Source: Gavia stellata
Lineage: Eukaryota > Chordata > Aves > Gaviiformes > Gaviidae
Assembly: GCF_030936135.1 (NCBI RefSeq)
Contig: NC_082603.1
Span: 22,906,880 to 22,970,879 of the forward strand
DNA: 64,000 nucleotides
Reading direction: 5' to 3'
Shown here: positions 24,001 through 39,000 of the stretch, one piece after another
How the letters are laid out: each line of letters opens with the position of its first letter
Position numbering within the stretch: the first letter of the stretch is position 1
Made by a program: the position numbers and the translations under genes
Notes under the pieces: model-generated
Seen by the model: the letters and a program-made list of their open reading frames with translations, nothing else
Databases searched by the model: none
Told to the model about the DNA's origin: nothing

Positions 24001-27000
24001 GGAAGTCCCAACTATACCACGGACTGAAGTCTCAAAGCCTTTGGATATTGTCTGATAATTACTGTGCTGTTGCTGTTATATGTGAGTTTATAGCTCAATG
24101 ACAATAACATATTCCCAAACTGACACTGAAGTATTTAACACTGGGCTATGTGATTGATTACATACATCAATATATGCTGAATAGTGGGAATAATGCTATT
24201 TAACTAAAACTTATTCTGCATCTATGTAAAAAAATAATTGGTGTAAATGAAGGAACCAGAGAGTTTCCAGCCCAGAATACCACAGAATCAGAGGTTCTTC
24301 TGTAGAGTTTGCATCCAGCCTGCTACAGATTACATGAAACTCTAGAGATAATAAGATTTCTCAATACATCTATATTTGCTGAAGAACTCATAAATCCAAG
24401 TTTTCTAATATGGGCCTAAAACTGTCACCTAGCCAGTATGTTTTTAACATGTTAGTTGAATATGGAATATCTGTGTTTTCACTCAAATAAAATTCTCAGT
24501 ACTACAAAAAAAGGCACAAAATTTGCATGTTATGACAAAAAAAAAAAAGGATTAAAAAAAATTTGGTAATGCTGAGCGAAATAATACCTTTGGTAAGTGA
24601 TATGTGCATGCAAAGCACAGCCTCCCCAAAGAAAACAAAACAGCCTTGTCAGCTATTTCTGACTAAGAATACCCTAAACCCTAATACCCTAAACCACCCT
24701 TAGCAGAGCGGGTGCTTATCAATACCATGCTGTGCAGAGAGCACATTGTTACGAAAACGTTAGGATGAAAATTAAGTTACAGCTGCAGTACATACCATAC
24801 AAGTACCAGGAGAAAATTCCTAGACACAAGAACATGAAAAGAGAGACAGCAGTACAATGAGACTCCTGGAATGAACAGCTGCAAGAGGAACCCACCCACC
24901 AGCGGCTGCAACTGCTCATACAGTCATCCCTAGTTCTTACATAGTCTAATACCTTCAGGGAAGGAATACTAGCGAGTATGTGAGCTTCAAATATACTTTA
25001 CTTGTTTGAGAAGCCAGGGAGTTATTTTGAGTTCATTTATATTTGTGAAGAGGATGAAGTATAGTTTCAGACATTATACTGACAACAGTAATTGCCATAA
25101 TGACTCTTGATTGTAGTGCCTTAAAATGCATACATGGTTCTAAAGTTAGATTAAGGGTACTAAAAAATGCTAAGAATATGGAGTATTGCTAAAGCTTGTG
25201 AAATTAATCCTACCTTTGTAAGATTTTGCAAACAACTATCTATTTGAAACTAAGCAGGCTAAAAAAAACCAAACCAGAACAAAGCTACTTTCACATCTAT
25301 TCACAGAGTACTAATCTAAAATATTTATTTGTCTTTGCTCTAGTATGTTCATGTGGTAAGACAGACCACAAAACTAACCCTCTAAACGCTCAGAACAAAA
25401 TCTGATCTTAGAGATGGAACTGCACACAAATTAACTTTTTAGCATTCAGTTGGGAAGTATTCACCTTCATATAATGTTTTGAAATCCTGAAAACTGTTTA
25501 TATGTTATCTTCCCTCCAACCCTGAATGAAATACGGCATGAGTTCTCAAGTGAGTCTGCACTTATATGCAGCAGTTAAAAAAGGAAAGCAGTTACCCGCT
25601 GGCAAAGAACTCGCTGGGAGTTAAGGAATTTAGTTCTCAGTGCCACCGTTAAAGCCATGGTTCCCTATTCTCCAAAGCCCTCCCACTTCAGTGGAATGTT
25701 AGTGCAGTTATACATCACAAACAGGAAAACAGGATGAGAAAGGAGAGACTTGATAGACTCTGAAGAGGAGAAAGCCCTGCAAAGGAATCCACTTATGAAA
25801 AGTCAGGGTATCCAAGAGTAGCAGGGTCCCAGTGTTCTGCCAGGCTACCACACAGACAGCCACTGTGTTGTGTGCTAGTCAGGCCCCTTAGATGTGTGGC
25901 TTCACGCCTAGACAAAGGAATTACAGTAATCAAGTTCAGAAAGCACAGAAGCATGAATTACTACAAAATTCAGTTTCAAGTGAATGTGTCGCAGTCTTCT
26001 AGCTAGTCACAAGCGGCATAGTCGTTTGTCACCACTGTTGTTGAAGCACCCAAAAGCAGCTTTATTTACGTTTATAAATAGTCATAACTCTGAGAGCGTT
26101 GACTGAATATTCATTAAAAAAAATCATCAGTCCTACCAAGTAGCTACTAGTGTATTACATGAAGTCTTACAGGATGCACCTAGAAAGCAGTGAATTTTAC
26201 TTTATATTTTATTTACAAAAAGAAAACAGTCCCAACCTTCAGGTGGCACCTTCCGATAACTGGGTCGTATAGCAACACGTTAAAAAAGGCAAGCCAAGAA
26301 CGGAGCAGGGTGCCCACACAGATGATTCTGGATTTAACAGTTATTGTTAAATTATGTGTTTACATTCTCCAGTAACACAAATATCTGGGTTCAAGAAAGT
26401 GCCTATAGCTGGAGGCATCTCACCTCACTGTAATTAAACAAAGCTGTTACTGACTTCAGCATAAAAATATATTTCAGGTCAGGATCTTTTAAAAATATCT
26501 CACCAAATCTTGTACTCTACCAGTACATCAGCAGATATCACAAGTTAAACATGTCTCATGGTTCTTTTTGGGACTGCTCTAGTGCAAACTGAAGTGGCAG
26601 ATTCCTGTAAAAAAACCAAACCAAAACTCCTCCCACCCCCACCAAACCCACAAAAAGACACTCCAGTGCTGTACGATCATCCAGCCTGGCTGTCAGCATG
26701 TGCTCCCACCTCCAGTAGGCCCCTGTCATGAATACACAGCTTCTGCTCACCAGCACCTGACTAGGAACTCAGCAACCAAAGCAGTGGTCTAGTGAAAAGG
26801 AACAACTGGTGAAAACAGAGTATGGGACAGCACCAAGTACTTAGTATTTGCAATTTCACCTTCCTCCTAGTACTCAGAGACCTTTTTCAAGGTAAGCTTT
26901 GGCTAGCTGCTGAGCCTTCAAATTACATCCTTAACAAACACCTTAGTAGTTTTCATGCAGAGAAGAATCTTTTGTTTTTGTGCAAACAGAAGGCCAAATC

Positions 27001-30000
27001 TTACTTCCTCAGTAAAAGTTGACTCAACAGAGCTTTCATAATTGTTTCGAAGTACAGCTATAATCTTCAAGGTCCACATAAAAGCCTTCCACTACAATAC
27101 TCTCACACAGGTATTAAAAGGCCCATTTTCTAAAGACACTGAATGCTCACCTAATTATCATTATGCAAAACACAAGATGTTCTTCATTGACACAGTGTTC
27201 TGTATTTATTACTTTGATGTTACTCTTAAAACAAAAGGAGTCCAGCTGATTAAAAGGTAAATTAAAAGCATGTGTATACATGACAGTAATAGATTCTTCA
27301 TGCTTAAATATAAATAAGTAGAAAATGCCTATAAAAATTGAATAGTACAATCCATTAAGTTTACATACATAAGCAATAAAATCGACCTGAAAACTGAGAT
27401 GTACTGATTGGCAATACTCGTCATCTGGAAAAAGATGCAACTTGCCTAAAACAACCTTATTATCTTCAAGAGATTTTCCACATACTTTGAAAGAAATAAT
27501 AGCAATTTCTGGGATGTTTATAATAATGTGGTTATTTTCAGACCTTCAAGATACTGACTTTGTCCATAAAGTTATATTATCTGCTGAGCACATGTTTAAT
27601 GATGTATAAAACACAACAACATAGCTACTGCTCTTATGTTCTAAAACAGTAAAATCAAGCACCTTGAATGCTCTCATCTAGCAAAGGTAAAGACAACACA
27701 AAATGCTTGTGCATAAGTAACCATTTTAGTCTCTCAAAGTGAAACCCAAATATACCTAAGAAAGAAATTTAAGTATAATTTATTTCCTGTAATCCACAGA
27801 CATAGGTACATTAAACAACTCAAGAGTATTAGGAAATATTATACAGCTTTGATATTCTGGAATGGTGATAAATCAAATGATTCTTTCAAGATTTAAATCT
27901 GCTAAACAACTCTTCCATAAATTTGATAACGGAATTGGAATATTTTCTGATAGTTGCAATATTTTTTAAGCAAAGAAATTATCAAAAGGCCAGAAACACC
28001 ATTTTGTCACAGAGAATGTGACCTGTGAAAGCTGTCCCTGAATCACTGTGGCGTGCTTTATCGTAAAACCAAAATCTCAAAAGAGAAAGACCTCACCATG
28101 AGGAATTCTGCAATTCAAATCTCAAGGAAGAGGCAGAGTAAACACACGTGGTGCTAGATTGCTAAAATCTAAATTTTAAGAAGATGAAGTAGCATCTAAT
28201 GTGTCTTTTATAACCTGAACTAACACATCATATGTGCTGACAGCTGAGAAATCAGCTTAGTAAACACAAAATAAAAGTATGCATAAGTTCACTTCTCTGG
28301 TTTACTGCTCTGACTTTCTGCTTGACATAGGCATATGATCCTGAAGCAGATTTGAGATGTATATCCTGTGTAAACAACATGTCACTGTTAGGGTCTTTCC
28401 CTATCATACAGTTTTTAGACTCTTTGAAAATGTAAACTTATTAATAACTGCACATTATAAGGTTCTACATTTACACAGGGTTACAGTTTTCTGCAACTTC
28501 TTTTCTTTATGCTGAAGTTAAAAAACAGTGGCTCTTCCCTGATTTTGAGGTTTAAATCCCTATCCTTTAGAAAAGAATTTGATTTCTGACCACCCTCCCA
28601 TTTTCAAGTCTAATAGTTTAGATAACAGTTTCTGTACTTGTATTTGATTTGAGAGAGACGATCTGGCAATCAGCTGTCTATCTGGACAGAGTCTGTTTAG
28701 GTGGATGTGCAACACAAAGTTGTCACTGTTTCCTCTTCATAGGGGTACTCTATTCTGCTGTAGTTCAGAAAGCATCACATCTATTTTGTCCACAGCAAAG
28801 TCTAGTTTGAATTCCAGTGCTGGTTATTTTAAAATGTAGAATGTCCACTGGTGATTTATAGCACAGCACTGTGAAGACTGCCAGATACATTAGTCATCAG
28901 ATTTGAACGTCACTGTCTTTTCTTAGTTCTTCACATCCTAAAAACAAGCACAACCTACTGCTATTTTTGCACAGACACTTCCTAGTGACAATGGAATGGT
29001 CTGTTCAACCACATTCAGTGTGATAGTACGTTAACTCATTGTGATGCAGAGCAGATTCAAAATGCAATGTCATATTTACAGGAGAAGGAAGTACAACGTT
29101 AACTTTGAGGCTTACACATCAAGAACTAGCTCCTTTAATAACTTTCCTACGCCAGAGACCTCCATAAGCAGGTTAGGTAGAATAGTCTTCTCACCAGACT
29201 CGAGAGAGGAGTCTCAAAAGTAAGTGAACTTATCCCTTTGGCCTCAGGTTTACTACACCTGTGTAAATCTATTGAAATCAGTGGGTACTTAAAGCAAGAT
29301 GTTTACACAAGTGCATTACTAGCAGTATCCCTTGTTTCCTTCCAAGGCAGTTCACTGCCACCTTTTTGGCTTTCCCACCATGCATCTCTTCATAGAAGAG
29401 AAGATGGTAGCACACACAGTGATGAAAAAGGACAAGAATAACCAGAAACTGTTGCTCAGCTCCTGAAACTTGTGGATTTATAAAGTTTCCTAATTTGTTA
29501 TATAAAAAAAGGAAAGAGTACACATTTAGTATGCTAGTATATAGACTGCTTTGCTGCACAAGGGTTGGAACCATCCAACATGTTCTCTTCAAAGTAAGAT
29601 TTTAAACACAAGCTTGCTGGAAAGGTTTTTCTTTAGCCAGTATATTATGCTTCAGGGATGTTGACATTTCAAAGCAAGTGAGACAGACTGACAAAAGGAA
29701 CCCACATAATAATTTGTTCTTCCATTAAAAGAAAATATACTGTCTAGCAGTTGGTAATTCTGCTTACATGTACGAAGACAGTATCAGAAAAGAAAGACTG
29801 GTATCTTCCTATCCCTGGAATTAATAGAAAGATAGAAAGACAGAACCAACTATATAACTAGTGATCCTCAGTGAAATAAACATCAAAAGATGCAAATATA
29901 TATATTTGATTTGGACTAACATTTGGATTCTGTATTCAGAATGGAGACTCTAGCATATTTGACACAGGCAGAGCCTGCAGGGACAGCATAATAATCGTAG

Positions 30001-33000
30001 TTTTCACTTGAATTTCAGGGCAGAACTGTCTTACAGAATTCTGCAGATTCTGGTGAAACTGCTTGGGAATGTGACTGGCTTCTGCAAACTGCATGCTGTG
30101 TGCAGCTGGGTTTAAGAACCTAAATTAGCAAGACACATGCTTAACTTTAAACAATAAGACTTAAAGAATATCTTAAGTGCCCCACTGATTGGGGCCTGCT
30201 TGCATTCCATTTGCCCCCTGAGAGTAGGAAAGACTGAGATAAGAATCCTTAAAAAGTTGTACTGAATGAAGAGTTCTTCCTCTGGACCTTTAGTTTACTA
30301 AATAACACCAGTTACTGAACTTAAATTAAAAAAAAAAAAATTAATAACACTATAAGGTTGCTAAATGCACTAGTAACAACATGTTAATACTTGAACTACA
30401 ATGTAAGTAATGATTAGTGCAACCTGACCCCAGAAGATAGCTTGACACTGACTAGCAGCTACTCAAACAGATGTAGTTAAAGTTGCTATCTAGTCAATAT
30501 ATAAGTTATCTGTGGTAAATTGAAGTAAAATAAAGCAAAACTTGAATAATAAAGAATGTACATAATTTAGGCTATCAGGAAATACCTTTAAATACTTGCA
30601 GCATATCTGTACGTAGAACAAGGGCAGCTTTAAATAGCAGTAGAGAGAATAAAGCCTGGTGTGATTGACATGTGCTCTTGAATCAGCTACACTACAGCAC
30701 TTTGCTACAAACAGGATTATTAGGTAAGGTGGGACATAGTGCACAGACCAGATATCCCACAAAGAATTAAAGAATTGATAGTAATTTATTAAAAAAAAGT
30801 TTAGCTTGAGCCACCAAAAGGGAAATAAAACACAACCCAGTTAATGTTTTGTAACAGTTGTACAAACAGTTGTAACTTTTGTATGCAGCTTTAGTAATTA
30901 ACTGCATAAATACATGCATGAGAGAAAAATGACACATGAATAATAAATTTTACTCCCTCTGTTGTTATTGTTCACAGAATGTTTTGCTATAACTTTCCAC
31001 AAAAATAGAGTTACTCCCACATATAGGTTCAACTTTGAAACGTTTCAAGCTGAAACAAAAGTTTAAGAAAATTGTAAGATATAAAAAGGCCTTTAGGAAT
31101 TAAATGCTTACACAAGCTACTTGAGCCTCCCAGCTATACGGCAAACAATTAAAAAAACCCCCACAAACTATATGCCTGGTAAATAAATGTGTATTGCTGT
31201 AGCGATGGGGTATGGCTAGTGGTGAATAACAAGCCCAGTAAGCAGCAATCATTGAAGACTGTGCTACGCGGATACGCTACAACCATTTACGCCACGCTGA
31301 TGGGTCAGAGCCTTTGACTTAAATGGCAGCAAGATTTAAACATAGTAGACGCATCAGTTAATAAAAGTTTTTAGCTCTTGCATGTGTGCACACAGACACA
31401 ATGTTTTCATTTTAAGCCCTTGAAAATAAATTGCAGGCAGAAGTTTATCTATTTTAGTCCTAACTGAACTATTGAATTAATAAAGGAACTATAGTGCAAA
31501 GAGCTACGTTTGCTGATTTTATACAATTCTGTCAATATTCCATCTTGATATTGTGCTCAAGAGCAATCAGAGAAGCTCAAAATGTTGTTTCTGCACTTTC
31601 AAGATTAAGTTACCAAGCTAAGAGAGCTGATTACCTTTGAAGTCTTTTCAAACTCTGAACTATCACTGTCTATATCTCCCCCACCTCATTCTGGCTCTCC
31701 TTCCTTCATTCTGCCCAAGAATGTTTCAGACAAGCCTCTCTTAAAAACAGAATTTAATGCAAGAATAAATCGTTTTAGTAGAAGTTCTAAAACAGGAATT
31801 AGCCCTATGGGCCAAAACATGTTCTTGATCATCAGTTTATATAACCTCACACTGCGATACTCCAGCCAGAAAAATAAACACTTATCCCGCCCTCACTACT
31901 TGCCATCTGTCTTGTATGACTTTTCCTGCCGCTGGAACATTTATACCCACAACGTATATAAACACATAGAAGTTAAGTGTATATACATCCTTTTTAGTAA
32001 GAAAAAGAACTTATAACTTGTTAAGAATATACCACAAGAACATGCGAGAGGGGGAAAAAAAATAAAAAAAACTTCCTGCCTTTGGAAGGTTGTTTCCACT
32101 TATTCCATAAACCACTTTTCAAAAGTGTTCAAAATGAAGGCAAGCGGTTATTAAATCAAGCCCTGATGTGTGGGGAAAATGATTGCTTTTCTTTACACAA
32201 AAGGAAGATAAATATGTGCACTTTTTTAAAAGGTTAAAAAAAATATGGAGAAGCTATTGACTAAAACTAAGCTCTAGAATGGCCAACAAAAACGATGCAA
32301 AAGGATCGCTCAAAAAATATGCCTTTAAAGTAGTGTTAGTCATGCGTGTTCGCTGTTGTGGGTAAGTGATAAACACACAGATAATGCCTTAACTAGTCCT
32401 ACTTGAGTGTATTGTGGGGCACTAACTGCATAAACTGATGTACAAATGTTCCTTGTTCATGTAAGGAACTGGAACAGCTTCATCATATTTCTCCCTTTTT
32501 ATCAGGGATTTAAAATTGATGGGCAGAGAAAAAGGAAAAAGAGGGAAAAAGTAATCAGAGTTTGCCCGGGTAACTATGTGGAACCAGGAAGCTCACACTA
32601 AGAAGAGATCTGGGGAAAGAGACGATCACAGCTGCTCACATGTTGTAAGGAATGAGCAAAAAAGTTGAGAAATAGCAGACAGATTTTATGTTAGGAGGAC
32701 TGAGCAAAGAAGCACAGGAACAACTAACTGAACAACTAACCGAACAAAGGTTGGGAAATTAAATCAGGTAGGTGGATTGTAGCTCAATTATGAGCAGCCT
32801 TTAGAGTTAAAAGGAGTAATAGCTTGTATATCATTTGAAGAGAAGCTCCTGAAGGAGAGAGACAGCTTAACGGAAAGGAATAATCTGGTCAGAAAAATGA
32901 GCAAAGGTGATTTTTATAAACAACAGTTAAGGCCATGTGAGAGAAGCATGTTTTAAATGGGCAGGGCAAAACATGAGAACATGGCAGGAGTCAAGAAGTG

Positions 33001-36000
33001 AGAGAAACAAGGGCTTAAACAGGAGTTTTGGTGTAGACAGAAAGAAGACAGGTTTCGGAGATGCCATTTAAGGAAGAGCAACAAGGTGTATAAATAGCCT
33101 GCACGGCTGGATCTAAGAGCAAAGCTGTTGGGCAAATGGTAACAAGGGTCCTAAAAAAAAAAATCAGAAACAGACTCTCTTTCTGATCTTATTGGAAGTG
33201 TTTTCAGAAATTTCCATCGATGTCACCCCCCACCTAACATACAATAAGTGACCTTGAGTTCTCCAACACTGGTTCAGTGTACAGTAAAATAGATTATCTT
33301 GAGCCACTGCTGAAAAGACTTCAGCTAATTTGTTTTACTATGCAATGAAATGGCATCTAAGCTTCTGCTTTTAAGATAAACACAAACATACACTCCAGGT
33401 TATCAAATACCAACATAAAGATACAGATTATCAAATACTAATATTTTTCAGTACCAGTAACTTCACTGCAGGTCCATGCAAAGCTATTTTGCGTTTTTAG
33501 TATAGTATTGCCAAAATTAAGAGTATCCCTGAGAAAGCCAAGCATTATAATCTTTTCATAGACACAACAGTTGCAGAAATATTTTTGTTTACAGTTTTAA
33601 GATGAACTTTTAACTACCAATCTTACTCTGCTATTCAACATTCTGTGCTTAGGTGCTTTCCAGTAAAGAATTTTGCTGAAGGCTATTTAGAAAGAAAGCA
33701 TTGTTAATATTGGACAAATATGCCTTTAAAGGAAAGTCTTAAATATTATTGATAGCACAAGACATACCATCCAATTCAAACATCTGCCCTTTGAGTATCT
33801 ATTGCGAGTCAGAAATAAGGAGTTGCAGCAATAAGTTGCAATACAAGAGACCTCACAGTAAAATGTAGCAAGCTTTAGCAGTTACTGAACTTCCACAAAC
33901 TGCAATAGCTAAATTATGTTCAAAATATGCTCTTTTTTTTTTTAAAATATGATTGGAATAACTTTCCTGGGCTTTTCCTCAGCCTTAGTAATACTGTTTT
34001 TTTTCTTTTATAAGAGCGTTTCTTGGGATGAATATATTTCCGCACTTAAAGAAAAAGCTATTGTTTTCTTTTGTTTCAATTTCAATTCTGTTTCAGCCAC
34101 TAGAAAAAGGTTTTGTCCTTCTCCAAGAAATGAAGAGATTATTTAATGTAAATTTATCTTCAAGGAACACAAAGCAAGCAAAAGTTTTCAAGCTATCATA
34201 AAAAGTTACACTACTTCAAAATTATTTTATAGGTGTGCTCTAGTGGTACATGCCAAGTGAGCTATTACAAATTGCTCACCTCCTCATTGGAGGCTGAGAA
34301 TTAGAAACATTTCTTGTGCATAACCAAATAAAACATAATACTCAAACCAGAATTTTTCCATTAATATTTCAGAGGCAGGAAGGAAAATACAGGCCCTAGA
34401 TATTCATTCATGGACAGTACAACTTTATAGAAGTCTGTGTTAATAAAATGTATAAAAATGAGCTTTCAACAGTTTCATTGATTATGCAAAGATTTTTTTG
34501 TTTGTTTTAAGAGCAGCTGGAGAAAAGATGTTCTCCGAAGAGTTTTGTTACTAGGTTAAAGGCTGTGTTCATTCTCTCCAAAATGCCAGGCATATCTTTG
34601 AGTGTGAGAAGAAAATTAAAAAAAGAAACAGAGAAATCTTCCAACAAAACCATCCAACAACACAGACCTTTGTGAGAGATCTTTTACTGCAGTACCTCAA
34701 ACAATTCATTTGTTTTAAATTGGATAATTAATATAAAAGTAAATATTTTAAAAATTAAAATGTAATCAATGCATAGGTTTTACTATTATTATAAAAAAGT
34801 TTAGGGGCCAGTGTACACAAGTCACCATTAGTTTGAGTGCCAGCATTCCTTTTTACAGTAGAAATCAAAATAGTAATACGAAGTATTAGGAATTCAGTAG
34901 TGACAAGGAGCCCTACAATTTGAGAATTTTCCCCTCTGACCTGCAATTCTGCTTGTAAGTAAAGCTATTGTTTCTCCCTAACTCTTTGCATTCCTCCCAA
35001 GTTAGCTCGACTAACATTTCAGTCTGCTAGAAAAAGACCTAAACAGAAAAAAGAAAAAAAAAAGAAAAAAGAGAACTTTCTTCAAGGACAGACTACAGAA
35101 AGTATTGGAAGCTTTTAACCCTCTACCCCCTCACATTCACTACTCAGAAATAACAAGATGAATATTTTGTTTCACAGTTTTCTGCCAATTGCCTCCTTCC
35201 TGATTCAATGCAGTTTATACCTGCCTAGGGAAAGCCTGTTTCTAGGCTTCCCGTGTTGTTTCACAGTACGAAGAGAATCAGCATAAGAACAACAGCAGTT
35301 TAGCCCTACGTATTTCTTTTTAATTTCATGTCCAGAAATATTTCTGCTATAGAAATCCTATTTTAGCTTGCTGGTTTATATGATACTTCTGAAAGTCCAG
35401 TGGAGAATGCAACAACAATGAACATAACTGCCTTCCATTATTTCTTCTATTTAAAATGCAAGTCTTTTCCAGGGCTGTATTCGTTGTTTATAACTCAACA
35501 ATAGCTTACAGAGTTGAAAATTATTATTTGCAATTATTTTTATTATTACTATTAATATAATTCTACCCACAGGCAGAAAAGATATTTATTTATACCTGTA
35601 TCTTCTGCACTGCTAGAAGTTGAATATTTAGAAATACATAGAAGAGAAAATATATAATTTATATCTAACTAGGGGGGAAAAAAAAAAGCATTTGGAGATG
35701 CTAATTTACACAACAAGAATCAAACAGAAGGCAATTAGACTACAGCATGCAACCACTTCAAGTGATGATTGCCTGCTCTGACAAGTCACCTTTTACCTGT
35801 CATAGCAGACAGAAGAGAAGCACTTCAGGCCACATCATGAAAGACAGTGGTTGCAGTGACAAGCTATTGTATTCCAGGAGGGTCCCAGGTAATTCATTCC
35901 TGATTCACCCATGTAGCATGTTACCATAGCCTCCTCCAGAAGGCTGTTTCTCAAAACTGGTTGGCAAATTGTTTATCATGCCAACCAACTTCAACTAGTA

Positions 36001-39000
36001 AGTGGGATCACAAAATGAAAGCCAGTCTGTGGTATGATTGATCGATGGCAGCACTAAGATCTTAATTTGATTAGGTAGAGGGAAATGATGACCTGGGAAG
36101 AATAACATTTAAAGGTTTTGGGAAGGAGCAACATCTGTGACTAGTAGACAAGTGGGGAAGAGAGTGGTTTCAGGAGCCCCAGAAGTTTGACAGAAGATTT
36201 TACAGAGCAAGCTGAAAGCCAGAAATTGATGGAAGTTTTTACCTTTGTAAGTTTCCCTCCTAACAAAATTGGGAGCTTATTACCAGCCAGGGCTTCTGAA
36301 TAAGAACTGCTAGTCAGATATTTATGTAGCAAGTCTTTTGATAACACTTGATAGCATTTGTCCAACTGTCAGAGCCCTGCCTCCAGCTGTGGCTAATCAC
36401 AGGTGCTTCTGATGGAGAAAATGGAAGAAAAATCCACAAACTGTATCTAACCATGATAAGTATCAGAGAAAAAACAAAGCAAAACATTTTCTGATTACCG
36501 TTCTGGGTCAACAGTTGAAACCCTGAAGCATAAGATCTGGTTATAAGCATTCTAACGACAAGCTGCAAGTGGTACAAACTTATTAAGGACAACAAAGGCT
36601 TTTTCTTGTTCACTCCAAGGCCCACGAAAGAAGAAAACATAGCAGTAGTAAGGGGAAACGCTTAAATGTCAGAGAGATCACAATGACCATTTATCCCCAA
36701 GTCCCTCCCTTCTTCTCAAAGAGGAATAAAAACATCCCTCAAAACAGCATTAAAAAAAAAAAAAAAAAATTTGTCTAAAACACTGAAATACCCTCAACAT
36801 GGTTCGGAGGCAACTTACTTGAGAACTTAACTTGTTTCATTTGAACAACCAGAAATCGGATCTAGTTATGAATTTGACAACAAATTCCCCAGCATCACAT
36901 ACCATCTCCATGTGTAAGCAGCTATTCAGAACAAGTAAGTCACCTCTCAGTATTTTCTTCATTAAGGAGCTGGACATACGCAACTTAAGACACATATTAC
37001 CTTGTTCTTCCACAACATGGATCATTTTTATGGCTTGTTTTGAGCTGTCTAGTATTTTCATATCTTCTGAAATATGAACAACAGAACTGGACACAGTATT
37101 CTAAAAATATACAAAACCAAGATCATATCTCTGCCTCTATGCTGATGCTGTCCTTTTCACACAGCCAGAGATCAGCAACGGTCTTTCTTCTACAGCACCA
37201 TGCTGAGAACTTACACTGACTGTGTGATGCATAATATTCCTAATGCACGCCAAGAGTGCTTCTTTATTATTTTTCTTCTAAAATATCCCATCTATATGTA
37301 CAATCCATACTTGCCTGGATTAAAATGTAATCTGTTAGACTGTAACCATTTAAACAGATAATTCAGATCGGTATAACTAACCTTTCCTTTTCATTAATTC
37401 AATGCTTTTAATGCCCTTAATAAGCATTTTTTATCAACTTCCAGCTCTACAAACGATTCTAACATCAACTACATAGTTGATAAAATTACAGCCTTTGACC
37501 AAACATCTTCCTTAGAAAGCAAACCTTTCCCTTAGCAGTGGACAGAAGTATAAACAAATGTTCATGTCAGTGAGCTAATTATTATAATCTGATGTATGCT
37601 CTATCAATCCCCCAAACTGCAGATCTCTCAAAAACCTACAGTCCAAGAAAAACTAGCTACCATGAAACTGCATCAACTGGCACTAATTACACTTTTTATT
37701 ATGTTGTCTGTGGTAACAGAACTGCAAATTTCTGCAAAAACTCTACTATTTCACAGGCATGACGCTTAAACTTGGGTGTTGGAGTTTTGGGGTTGTTTGT
37801 TTTTTAGGATTTGGAACTAAACCAGTGATTTCCCAATCACTTGGAACATTTTCACTTTCCAAGATTAGTGAATAGTAAAATATGGTGGGGGAGAGAAGGG
37901 GCAAGGGGGGGTGGGGGGGATATGATGTTGTTCTGTTTATGTTCTAAAACATCATTCTGAAAATGTGAAGCATTCTCTAATATATTACTTGCTGTTCAAG
38001 CCACGAATTCAAGATAATGATGAAAAAGCCCCAAATCCTGAACAGTGAAAACACTACTTACTAAACTACTTTATTACTTGTTTGCTTCACTCATCTGGGC
38101 CAGCACAAATAAAATTCGTAATAAAGTAATAGATATCTATTCAAGAGATCACGAATGATTTCTACAATGAATATTTGAAAGGAATTCAATTCTCAGAACA
38201 TTCTTGGTAAACAAGAATCAAGTTACCACATGTAAAAAAAAAACAAAACAAAACAATTTAAAATACTTCCAGGGTAACCAAGCAAAACAATAGCTAAACA
38301 CATTGAACATCACACTGAGTCCTTTGAATACCATTTTATTAATTTTGCCTGAAGATAGAAACGACAAATAAACTTCTAATTTAATAATGGTTATACACTG
38401 CAACTTCATTTAGGGCTTATGGTTTCAGACACCAAAATAAAACATCCAACCACTTTTCTGCTTTAAGAATCACATTAACAGGTGTACACAGATATGTCAG
38501 AAAGCCAGCTCTGACCTAAATTCAATTCCCACCTTACTCAGAGCTGTATTTAGTAGTTGCAGGATAACACGAGGGCTAAGGGATGAGAGTACTGCCACCT
38601 CGTGTCAGTCAAGCTGAAGTCTAACAAACAAGACTACAGACTAAAACTAATCCCAGAACACGTTCTGCCTTTAAAATGTGAGTTACTTGAGATCAGATCC
38701 TTGATCTTGAATTATGGAAGAGCGTAATAGTATCAGATTTTAAGAACATCTTAAACCAATACTTTAAATAAAAATAATCAAACTATCTAGATTTAATCAA
38801 CATGTCTGGCAGCAACTACTCTTATATTTGCCTAGTTTTAGTCACTCATAACTGATAAATTTCAATCACCAGGGATTACAGCTTGTTTGGTTTTGATTTC
38901 TTGTAAAAATTTTTTTAATTGTGGCAGCCAAAAATGCCTAGTACATGCATACACAATTTGACAGTTCAAAAGACATATAAAACTTCTTTTGAAACGCTGT

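Noticed and set aside
26556-26756. 66-codon minus-strand frame with a hydrophobic stretch
   Set aside because: The hydrophobic part comes from a C/A-rich simple stretch read backwards; no family resemblance and no splice sites.
32510-33150. Purine-rich block in intron 7 as a possible retroelement
   Set aside because: It has many AGAG and GAAA stretches and a small repeat at about 32718-32746, but no match to any element end or coding motif that I know.
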